A stretch of 64,000 bases of DNA from Flavisolibacter longurius (lineage in GTDB: Bacteria; Bacteroidota; Bacteroidia; Chitinophagales; Chitinophagaceae): assembly GCA_014163555.1 (NCBI GenBank), contig JACJGO010000027.1:28487-92486 (forward strand), in the 5' to 3' direction. Below the pieces are notes generated by a model. The model saw only the letters and a list, made by a program, of their open reading frames with translations, was not told where the DNA came from and made no database searches. A program made the position numbers and the translations under genes. Below, piece by piece: positions 57,619-64,000 of this stretch; within the stretch, counting starts at the first letter, position 1; each line of letters begins with the position of its first letter.

Positions 57619-58221
57619 ATGAATCACGCGAAGCTTTTAAAAATTACACTTATAAATTTTTCAATAGGCACATCTGCTGTAAGAAATCAAGGCAACGGTA
57701 TTGCGGAACCAATCCGTGAAAAACTAAGGCAGAAATTTTCATTTCCCGTTTTCTTCAAAAACTTAAAGCACAAGAATGATACAAACTTTGAAAGGTATTT
57801 GGACTCATTAACGGAAAAGTTAGTCGGATTAGAAGGCGTAAGCAATAATGAGAATCCACCTGGAGTAGTACAATGGGGTACAGCAAGAAAATGCATAAAT
57901 CTTTTGTTTAGATCTGTTGTATATAATGGTTTTATGTGGAGCGAATTTGAAATTAAAGTGGCAGACTTTAAGTCTGGAAGGCTTATGGATCGGCTCGAGG
58001 TTCCACTTGACAGTTACACTGCCAAAGGCATAAAAAGAGACTCTATGCGATTCAGAAGAATAGGCTTTAACAATGATTTATATCCCTCGTTCAGTATTAT
58101 AGGTTTGGGTAAAGTTGAAAGTGCTTACTACCAAGAAAAGGCTTTGTTGGTTGCCCAGAAAAAAAACATATGTAGAGTTGACTTAGACTTGCGTTATTGG
58201 CGTAATCAAGAAGCTATATAA
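57619..58221 (+). CDS. Hypothetical 200-aa protein of the defence-island type
   Basis: This 200-aa soluble protein opens KLLKITLINFSIGTSAVRNQG and has a central WGTARKCINLLFRSVVYNGF segment. It ends with a DLDLRYWRNQE motif. I have seen this pattern in hypothetical proteins near restriction systems, but no function is known to me. It is the last gene of the AT-rich segment; the right inverted repeat begins 27 bases after its stop. Confidence 0.7.
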   Translation: MNHAKLLKITLINFSIGTSAVRNQGNGIAEPIREKLRQKFSFPVFFKNLKHKNDTNFERYLDSLTEKLVGLEGVSNNENPPGVVQWGTARKCINLLFRSVVYNGFMWSEFEIKVADFKSGRLMDRLEVPLDSYTAKGIKRDSMRFRRIGFNNDLYPSFSIIGLGKVESAYYQEKALLVAQKKNICRVDLDLRYWRNQEAI

Positions 58222-58247
58222 TATTTTAATCTTGTCGCATAGTCTCT

Positions 58248-58305
58248 CGAACGTACAAGAGTGCGACGCAACGGAAGTTTCATAGTAGCACTTCAGCTCA
58301 GTACA
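58248..58305 (-). repeat. Inverted repeat, right copy, flanking the hsdS cassette
   Basis: This is the reverse-complement partner of 53887-53944 (51 of 58 positions; exact over 58248-58272). It lies between the 200-aa gene and hsdM, 16 bases before the hsdM start. Confidence 0.85.
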
Positions 58306-58320
58306 TAAAAAATACATTTC

Positions 58321-59799
58321 ATGTCTACCAATCAAATCATATCCAAAGTCTGGTCGTTCTGCAATACCCTTCGTGATGATGGCGTAGGCTACGGCGATTA
58401 CCTGGAGCAACTAACTTACCTCTTGTTCTTAAAAATGGCCGATGAATACAGCAAGCCACCCTACAACCGTACCATCAATATACCAACGGCCTACAGCTGG
58501 CAAAGCCTAACCGCTCTCAGGGGTGCGGAGCTGGAAGGGCATTATACGATGGTGCTTCGGGAGCTGGGAAAAGAAAAAGGCGTACTGGGCCAGATCTTTA
58601 CCAAGAGCGGCAACAAGATACAGGACCCGGCCAAGCTGTATAAGCTGGTGCAGATGATAGATGCCGAGAACTGGGTGCTGATGGGTGCCGATATAAAGGG
58701 AGATATTTACGAAGGCCTGCTGGAGAAGAATGCAGAAGATACCAAGAGCGGCGCCGGCCAGTACTTTACGCCTCGTGCCCTCATCAGGGCCATGGTGGAA
58801 TGTGTTCGTCCCGAACCCATGAAAACCATTGCCGACCCGGCCTGTGGTACGGGTGGATTCTTCCTTGCTGCTTATGATTTTATTGTATCCACGCATAGAG
58901 ATTTGGACAAAGAGCAGAAACGCTTTTTAAAATATCATACGTTTTGGGGCAACGAGATTGTGGCCGGCACCCGCCGGCTGGCCCTCATGAATTTGTTCCT
59001 CCACAACATTGGCGACATCGATAGCGACAATTCTATTTCTCCCGCCGATGCGCTAATTGCTCCGCCCCCGGAGCGGTATGATTACGTGCTGGCCAATCCA
59101 CCCTTTGGCAAAAAAAGCAGCCAGACCTTTACCAACGAAGAAGGCGAACAGGAAAAAGAAGACCTGACCTATAACCGCCAGGATTTCTGGGCCACCACCT
59201 CCAACAAGCAACTGAATTTTGTGCAACACATTCGCTCCATGCTCAAGCCAACGGGCATGGCCGCTGTGGTGATCCCGGACAATGTACTCTTTGAAGGCGG
59301 GGCAGGAGAGACAGTGCGCAAGAAGCTGCTGGAAACAACCGATGTGCATACCATTCTTCGGCTGCCCACCGGTATCTTTTACGCCAATGGAGTAAAGGCC
59401 AACGTAGTGTTCTTTGACAACAAGCCTTCAAGCAAAGAACCGTGGACCAAAGAGATCTGGTTTTATGATTACCGCACCAATGTGCACCATACGCTGAAGA
59501 AGAACCCACTGAAGCTAAGCGACCTGCAGGATTTTATTACCTGTTACAATCCTTCTAATCGTCACAAGCGCAAAGAAACCTGGAGTGAAGCAAATCCGGA
59601 AGGCCGGTGGCGGAAGTACAGCTATGAGGAAATTATTGCAAGGGACAAAACCTCGCTGGATATTACGTGGCTGAAAGATAAGTCACTGGCTGATTTGGAT
59701 AACCTGCCTGACCCAGATGTACTGGCAGAGGAAATTGCGGAAAATTTGGAGAGTGCGTTGGGGAGTTTCCGGGAGATTATTGCGCAATTGAAAAAATAA
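58321..59799 (+). CDS. hsdM: Type I restriction enzyme M (methyltransferase) subunit
   Basis: This 492-aa N6-adenine methyltransferase has the HsdM N-terminal helical domain (SKVWSFCNTLRDDGVGYGDYLEQLTYLLFLKMADE). The SAM-binding motif is DPACGTGGFFLAA (Asp172-Gly179 core) and the catalytic motif is NPPFG (259-263). QYFTPRALIRAMVE is the signature just before motif I. It modifies the target selected by HsdS and completes the restriction complex. It returns to GC-rich composition like hsdR, although five AT-rich genes sit between it and hsdS. Confidence 0.95.
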   Translation: MSTNQIISKVWSFCNTLRDDGVGYGDYLEQLTYLLFLKMADEYSKPPYNRTINIPTAYSWQSLTALRGAELEGHYTMVLRELGKEKGVLGQIFTKSGNKIQDPAKLYKLVQMIDAENWVLMGADIKGDIYEGLLEKNAEDTKSGAGQYFTPRALIRAMVECVRPEPMKTIADPACGTGGFFLAAYDFIVSTHRDLDKEQKRFLKYHTFWGNEIVAGTRRLALMNLFLHNIGDIDSDNSISPADALIAPPPERYDYVLANPPFGKKSSQTFTNEEGEQEKEDLTYNRQDFWATTSNKQLNFVQHIRSMLKPTGMAAVVIPDNVLFEGGAGETVRKKLLETTDVHTILRLPTGIFYANGVKANVVFFDNKPSSKEPWTKEIWFYDYRTNVHHTLKKNPLKLSDLQDFITCYNPSNRHKRKETWSEANPEGRWRKYSYEEIIARDKTSLDITWLKDKSLADLDNLPDPDVLAEEIAENLESALGSFREIIAQLKK

Positions 59800-59828
59800 A
59801 ACAACTTATTTTACCATAAACTAAAACT

Positions 59829-60773
59829 ATGCTTGAAGAAGTAGAATTTTTATATGACCACCAACTTGTGGCTGAAATTGAAGACCTGATCCGAAAGGCA
59901 AAAAACAAATTGATTCTTATCTCTCCCTTTATTGATCTTGATGCCAAAATTGTTGATGCATTGAATGAAAAAAAAGGATTACACAATTTCGAATTGCATG
60001 TTCTTTTTGGCAAAAATGAGAATAATTACTTGCGTAGCATCAAACGTGACAGCCTTGAGTTTTTCAAGCAGTTCCCGAATGTGGAAATCCGGTACAATGA
60101 ACGGCTGCATGCCAAGTTTTACCAAAACGATTTTGACTATATTGTCACCAGCTTAAATCTTTATGACTATTCGCTTAATAACAATATAGAAGTTGGGATT
60201 AAGTGCGAATACGGGGCAAAGGGAGTTTTGGGAAAAACCATTGATACTTCGATTTCAATTTTAGGTCAGGGCGTTGAAAAAGTAAAGCAAGAAGTTCTGG
60301 GAATGGAAAAGAAGATAAGCCCGATCGAGAAGTTTAAATCCATTTTTGAAGCTTCGGAACTTAAATATAAAACGCAGCCCATCCTCGCAGAAAAAGGAGG
60401 CATCCAGGGCTTTATTGGCGGTAAGAAACTAGATGGCTTTGATGTTGTTGTGAATAACCTGGAAGTCTTTGGCACACCTAAACAGAATCCTGCTAACGAT
60501 AGCCATTCAGCTAATATAGAAGTGAAAGTTAGCGTAAAAGCAAACGTTGTGACAAATGTGTATGGTAAATGCTTGTCGGCCTCGCAGTTAAGCAAAATCA
60601 TTGGTGTTCAGGGAAAAGAAATAACAAGCTATATGGAACGATGTGGTCTTATACACAAAGATGGGATAACTGAAACCGGAAAGGCCAAAGGATTGATTTT
60701 TAAAAACTATATGGGCAATGACTACATTGCTTATCCAGAAAATTTGGAAGAATTGAACGACTTAAAAAGATAA
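59829..60773 (+). CDS. PLD-like nuclease with C-terminal DNA-binding region
   Basis: This 314-aa protein has an N-terminal phospholipase-D-like phosphodiesterase domain. LILISPFIDLDAKIVDAL is the first strand, and the HKD motif is His94, Lys96 and Asp101 in HAKFYQNDFD, followed by VTSLNLYDYS. One HKD per chain means it would work as a dimer. The C-terminus (ASQLSKIIGVQGKEITSYMER, then LIHKDGITETGKAKG) resembles the KilAC/Ant-type DNA-binding ending of phage proteins. It follows hsdM by 29 bases and is likely an accessory defence nuclease. Confidence 0.82.
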   Translation: MLEEVEFLYDHQLVAEIEDLIRKAKNKLILISPFIDLDAKIVDALNEKKGLHNFELHVLFGKNENNYLRSIKRDSLEFFKQFPNVEIRYNERLHAKFYQNDFDYIVTSLNLYDYSLNNNIEVGIKCEYGAKGVLGKTIDTSISILGQGVEKVKQEVLGMEKKISPIEKFKSIFEASELKYKTQPILAEKGGIQGFIGGKKLDGFDVVVNNLEVFGTPKQNPANDSHSANIEVKVSVKANVVTNVYGKCLSASQLSKIIGVQGKEITSYMERCGLIHKDGITETGKAKGLIFKNYMGNDYIAYPENLEELNDLKR

Positions 60774-60807
60774 GCTTTTAGATTTTCTGATAACCAAAAC
60801 CTGACTT

Positions 60808-61740
60808 ATGTCTCTTGGCAAAAGTATACGCATTTATCTCAAGGACGGAACGCCAACCGGTATTCGTGTTTCTGAGTTGGTGAATCATACCATACAGTCA
60901 ATCTCTTCTCCTCGCCTTAAGACGAATGAACTTTCCGAGTTCAAGGAGTCTAATCGGCCAGGTGTATATTTCCTGTTTGGAAAGGATGAGGAAACAAATG
61001 AAGATCTCGCTTATATAGGCGAAGCAGAAAATGTTTTCCAACGCCTACAGGATCACTTGCTGAAGAAAGACTTCTGGAACGAAGTGGTCTTATTTGTCAG
61101 TAAAGATGAAAACCTGACGAAGGGGCATGTTAAATATCTTGAAAGCAGACTAATACAAATTGCACTTACAGCCAGGCGATACAAAATTGGCAATTCGGTT
61201 CAGCCTCAACTTTCTTCTTTACCGTTGGCTGACCGCGATGCCATGGAAGAGTTCCTGTTGCAGATTAAAATGTTGCTTGGTTTAAATGGACATAGGCTTT
61301 TGGAAGACTTTTTAGAGAGAGAAGTACGTCAGGAGAAAACTAACCCTGCCTTTGTACCTCCTTTCTCAACAAGTAATCTTGAGTTAAGCCTAACGATTGC
61401 GGATATCTGCGCAAGCGCTATTCAGTCCAATGAAGGTATTGTTGTACTGGCTGGATCCGTGGCTACCAACAATCCATCGCCCAACATTGCCAATGGGTAT
61501 AAAAATTTGCGCCAGAAGCTAATTGACAATGGTAGTTTAAGCTTAGAGGGCAGCAATTTAAAATTTACAGAAGACGTTTTATTTTCTTCTCCTTCTGCTG
61601 CAGCAACGGTCATTGTTGGTTATCATATAAATGGTCAGACGGCATGGAAAGATAAAAATGGACGTTCTTTAAAATCGATCGAAGAGGAAAAGGTCAAGAG
61701 TGTTATGGATCAATCTTTGGAAACAATATCTGTTTTGTAA
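60808..61740 (+). CDS. GIY-YIG nuclease family protein with DUF4357-like tail
   Basis: This 310-aa protein has a GIY-YIG domain at about residues 50-130. The two-strand motif is GVYFLF and AYIGEAENVFQRL, and the catalytic glutamate region is KYLESRLIQIA. The C-terminus (about 235-305) resembles DUF4357, ending AWKDKNGRSLKSIEEEK. GIY-YIG/DUF4357 proteins commonly accompany type I RM genes; their role is not settled. It lies 34 bases after the PLD gene and closes the island. Confidence 0.85.
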   Translation: MSLGKSIRIYLKDGTPTGIRVSELVNHTIQSISSPRLKTNELSEFKESNRPGVYFLFGKDEETNEDLAYIGEAENVFQRLQDHLLKKDFWNEVVLFVSKDENLTKGHVKYLESRLIQIALTARRYKIGNSVQPQLSSLPLADRDAMEEFLLQIKMLLGLNGHRLLEDFLEREVRQEKTNPAFVPPFSTSNLELSLTIADICASAIQSNEGIVVLAGSVATNNPSPNIANGYKNLRQKLIDNGSLSLEGSNLKFTEDVLFSSPSAAATVIVGYHINGQTAWKDKNGRSLKSIEEEKVKSVMDQSLETISVL

Positions 61741-61766
61741 ACATTCTTTTTACATTTCATTCCCCG

Positions 61767-61786
61767 CGAGTCTCCGCAGGGACTCG
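61767..61786. repeat. Short inverted repeat after the GIY-YIG gene
   Basis: CGAGTC (61767-61772) and GACTCG (61781-61786) enclose an 8-base loop. It lacks a T run but lies where transcription of the island would be expected to end. Confidence 0.35.
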
Positions 61787-61858
61787 GCATATTTTGAATT
61801 TCATTCAACGTCCCATCCAGTCGCACCCTTTTCGCCTCTTCCGCACGTTCCAGCAGCC

Positions 61859-61866
61859 TACCTTTG
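61859..61866 (+). promoter_or_regulatory. -7 box TACCTTTG before the DEAD-box helicase
   Basis: TACCTTTG matches TAnnTTTG exactly and would give a leader of only about ten bases before the ATG at 61884. No good -33 element is seen at the usual spacing. Confidence 0.45.
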
Positions 61867-61883
61867 CCCCTTATTGATGGAAC

Positions 61884-63206
61884 ATGCAGTTTGCCGATTT
61901 TAAAATAGAAAAACGTTTATTGAATGCCGTCCAAGAACTTGGCTATACTACCCCAACCACCATCCAGGAAAAGGTGTTTTCGGTAGTCATGAGTGGCGCC
62001 GATGTGTGTGGTATTGCGCAAACCGGCACGGGCAAAACCCTGGCCTATTTACTGCCCCTGCTCAACGGCTGGAAGTATACAAAGACAAAAGAGCCGCAGA
62101 TACTGGTACTGGTGCCCACCCGGGAACTGGTAACCCAGGTAGTGGAGGCGGTAAAAAGCCTGGCGACGCAACTGAGCGTACAAGTGATGGGTGTCTATGG
62201 AGGCGTCAATATCAATACCCAGCGGCTGGAGCTGCAAAACGGCTGCGATGTGATGGTGGCCACACCCGGCCGCCTGTATGACCTGGCAGTAACGGGTGCT
62301 TTCAAACTAAAGTCCATCAAAAAGCTGGTGATCGATGAAATGGACGAAATGCTGAACCTGGGCTTTCGGCCCCAGATCCGGAACATCCTGGACCTGCTGC
62401 CCAAACGCCGGCAAAACCTCCTGTTTTCTGCCACACTAACCGAAGAAGTGGAAGGGCTCCTGGAAGATTATTTTGACAACCCGGTAAGGGTGGAAGCGGC
62501 ACCGGCCGGCACACCGGTGGCAAACATTGTTCAATCAGCTTACGAAGTGCCGAATTTTTACTCCAAGGTAGCCCTGCTCAAATTATTGCTCACGGAAGAT
62601 GAAAGCATGACGAAGGTGCTGGTGTTTGCTGCCACCAAAAAACTGGCAGATGCGGTGTACGAAGAGTTAGAACCCCACTTCGAAGGAACCCTGGGAATCA
62701 TTCATGCCAACAAAGACCAGAACCACCGCTTTCATACCGTAAAGAGGTTTACGGAAGGCAGCAGCCGCGCCATCATTGCTACCGATATTGTGGCCCGCGG
62801 AATCGATGTGGCTGGGGTCACGCATGTGATCAATTTTGATCTGCCCGACAGCCCGGAGGCCTATATCCACCGCATTGGCCGTACCGGTCGTGCCGATAAA
62901 ATGGGCCAGGCAATCTCCTTTGTTACCGAAAAAGAAGGAAAGGTAAAAGAAGACATAGAAGCCTTCATGAAGCTTTCCATCCCGGTATTACCCCTGCCAC
63001 CCCACCTGGAACTGTCCACCCGGCTCACGGAAGACGAAATGCCCAAAGTGTACGTGAAAGAGATTCCTGTAAAGGGTCCAAAAAAAGAAGAGCGGGGTCC
63101 TGCCTTTCATCCCAAATCGGCTAAAAACAGCAAGGTGAACAAACGCGTTAATCATCGGGATGAGATGAAAAAAAAGTACGGCAAACCAAAAAAAAAGAAG
63201 TGGTAA
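61884..63206 (+). CDS. DEAD-box ATP-dependent RNA helicase
   Basis: This 440-aa protein has all core motifs: Q motif region (LGYTTPTTIQEKVF), Walker A AQTGTGKT (Lys51), PTREL, motif II as DEMD (151-154) rather than DEAD, SAT, and the C-terminal ARGIDV and HRIGRTGR. The tail (about 385-440) is strongly basic (KKYGKPKKKKW) and should bind RNA non-specifically. This resembles RhlE/CsdA-type helicases of Bacteroidota involved in ribosome assembly or cold adaptation. It has its own promoter-like box and is followed after 16 bases by the VF530-type gene. Confidence 0.93.
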   Translation: MQFADFKIEKRLLNAVQELGYTTPTTIQEKVFSVVMSGADVCGIAQTGTGKTLAYLLPLLNGWKYTKTKEPQILVLVPTRELVTQVVEAVKSLATQLSVQVMGVYGGVNINTQRLELQNGCDVMVATPGRLYDLAVTGAFKLKSIKKLVIDEMDEMLNLGFRPQIRNILDLLPKRRQNLLFSATLTEEVEGLLEDYFDNPVRVEAAPAGTPVANIVQSAYEVPNFYSKVALLKLLLTEDESMTKVLVFAATKKLADAVYEELEPHFEGTLGIIHANKDQNHRFHTVKRFTEGSSRAIIATDIVARGIDVAGVTHVINFDLPDSPEAYIHRIGRTGRADKMGQAISFVTEKEGKVKEDIEAFMKLSIPVLPLPPHLELSTRLTEDEMPKVYVKEIPVKGPKKEERGPAFHPKSAKNSKVNKRVNHRDEMKKKYGKPKKKKW

Positions 63207-63222
63207 AAAATAAAACGGTTCT

Positions 63223-63429
63223 ATGACTTCAAACGATCCTTTACACGGGAAAACGCTGGAGATGATCCTCCAACACCTGGTGGCGCAGTTTGGATGGGAA
63301 GAACTGGGGCGCCGGATTCCGATCAATTGTTTCAACAGCAATCCCAGTATCAAATCAAGCCTTACGTTTTTGCGGAAAACACCCTGGGCCAGGAAGAAAG
63401 TAGAAGAGCTTTATAAAAGTATTTTATGA
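63223..63429 (+). CDS. VF530 (DUF2132) family small protein
   Basis: This 68-aa protein matches the VF530/DUF2132 pattern along its whole length: [16 protein letters not shown], then [34 protein letters not shown] and VEELYKSIL. The family has a small helical fold thought to bind nucleic acid; its role is unproven. It is 16 bases from the DEAD-box helicase stop and probably in the same operon. Confidence 0.9.
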   Translation: MTSNDPLHGKTLEMILQHLVAQFGWEELGRRIPINCFNSNPSIKSSLTFLRKTPWARKKVEELYKSIL

Positions 63430-63548
63430 AGTGATCAGCAGCATTCTGCGGTTGTTGACTGGTTTTTACGCCGTTGTTGGTGCGGCCACCGCAAGGTGAC
63501 CTTGAAGAACTCTAACAACGGAGTAAAATCTTTTATTAAGTAACTATC

Positions 63549-63872
63549 TCAAAACAGAACTTTTACAACCGGGTTATCATTCGTTCTGGTTCCATAATAA
63601 AAAACATACAAGCTGCCATAATTGTACATGCTAGTTCCATCCAGTCTTGTTTGGATAAAATATTCGTAGGTGTTGTTGTTCGAATCAACAGAGGGCTGTG
63701 GCACTTCTATCCAGGAGTCATGGAAGCTTCTTTGAATAAACACTGTTAACCGTCTCCCGGAAGGGACATGAGCGTAAATGTTTTTAATTTCAAGTGTGGC
63801 ATACCATGGAAAAATCCAGGAAAGATTTTCAGAAAAATAGGCGCCCGTCACCTGGCTGGAAGGCTGGACCAT
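63549..63872 (-). pseudogene. C-terminal remnant of a gene cut by an insertion sequence
   Basis: A 107-residue beta-rich protein end (YFSENLSWIFPWYATLEIKN; GSLYVFYYGTRTNDNPVVKVLF) has no signal peptide and no natural start. The frame stays open upstream directly into the 24-bp tandem repeats that begin at 63888. The most likely reading is a larger exported protein interrupted by the insertion. No family is recognised. Confidence 0.5.
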
Positions 63873-63887
63873 TTGGAAAATCCGCTT

Positions 63888-64000
63888 AAACTGACCACTT
63901 GATTTCGTTGGAAGCTGACCATAGCGTTTCGCTCCAAACTGACCACCCCATTTCGCTCGAAGTTGACCACCTGAAGAAGGACTACACCCGGTTGTTTTAC
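63888..64000. mobile_element. IS21-family insertion sequence end (partial)
   Basis: Four tandem 24-base units start at 63888, 63912, 63936 and 63960, each beginning AAACTGACCAC or AAGCTGACCA and containing TTTCGCTC in the middle (the last is divergent). Multiple short terminal repeats with GACCAC cores are characteristic of IS21-family ends. The transposase genes would lie beyond the window edge. Confidence 0.6.

Noticed and set aside
53887..58305. CRISPR or integron reading of the repeats near hsdS
   Set aside because: Only two copies exist, in inverted orientation and 4.3 kb apart, with genes rather than spacers between them.

Overview
The window looks like a chromosomal stretch from a Bacteroidota bacterium, most likely family Chitinophagaceae. 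The evidence is: three SusC/SusD components, many secreted glycosidases and esterases, FG-GAP/ASPIC and LytTR proteins, TAnnTTTG-type promoter boxes, few Shine-Dalgarno sites, and intergenic low-complexity AACTACAAACC-type tracts. The genus assignment is inference only. No rRNA, tRNA or CRISPR array was seen.

Left part (1-17.5 kb): a polysaccharide-utilisation locus. It starts with the tail of a SusC receptor, a SusD lipoprotein and a very long FG-GAP/ASPIC lipoprotein. A run of same-strand secreted enzymes follows: a GH3 glycosidase with an inserted PA14 domain, six alpha/beta-hydrolase esterases (four CE1-like enzymes with N-terminal beta-sandwich modules and two acetyl-esterase-like enzymes) and a GH9 enzyme. 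The set fits deacetylation or deferuloylation of a plant hemicellulose together with exo- and endo-hydrolysis. The substrate itself is inferred.

Middle part (17.5-34.5 kb): a GAF-domain protein, three small membrane-protein genes (one frameshifted), an AI-2E-type permease, a GH2 beta-galactosidase-like enzyme, a complete RND efflux operon (adaptor, pump, outer-membrane channel) and a second GH2 enzyme.

34.8-40.1 kb: a single 1771-residue protein joins two lipase-type alpha/beta-hydrolase domains, a macro/M17-N-like segment, a CHAT (caspase-like) protease domain and a helical-repeat tail. It has no signal peptide and is the most unusual protein in the window.

40.1-51 kb: a LytTR regulator diverges from a second SusC/SusD pair that has no glycosidase beside it. 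An endonuclease III homologue follows, then a few small orphan genes. This block lies between two inverted copies (about 400 bp) of a mosaic intergenic repeat. A hairpin built from four copies of one 11-mer sits just before a small conserved gene.

51-61.7 kb: a type I restriction-modification island in the order hsdR, hsdS, HNH nuclease, coiled-coil protein, DUF4407 membrane protein, Cys-ladder small protein, unknown 200-aa protein, hsdM, PLD-like nuclease, GIY-YIG nuclease. The hsdS-to-200-aa segment is visibly AT-rich, unlike hsdR and hsdM, and is bounded by 58-bp inverted repeats. hsdR carries an in-frame 33-bp insertion that resembles the intergenic palindromic repeats. This island is the best candidate for an undescribed defence arrangement.

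61.8-64 kb: a DEAD-box RNA helicase, a VF530-family small protein, a gene remnant, and 24-bp tandem terminal repeats typical of an IS21-family insertion sequence that runs off the right edge.
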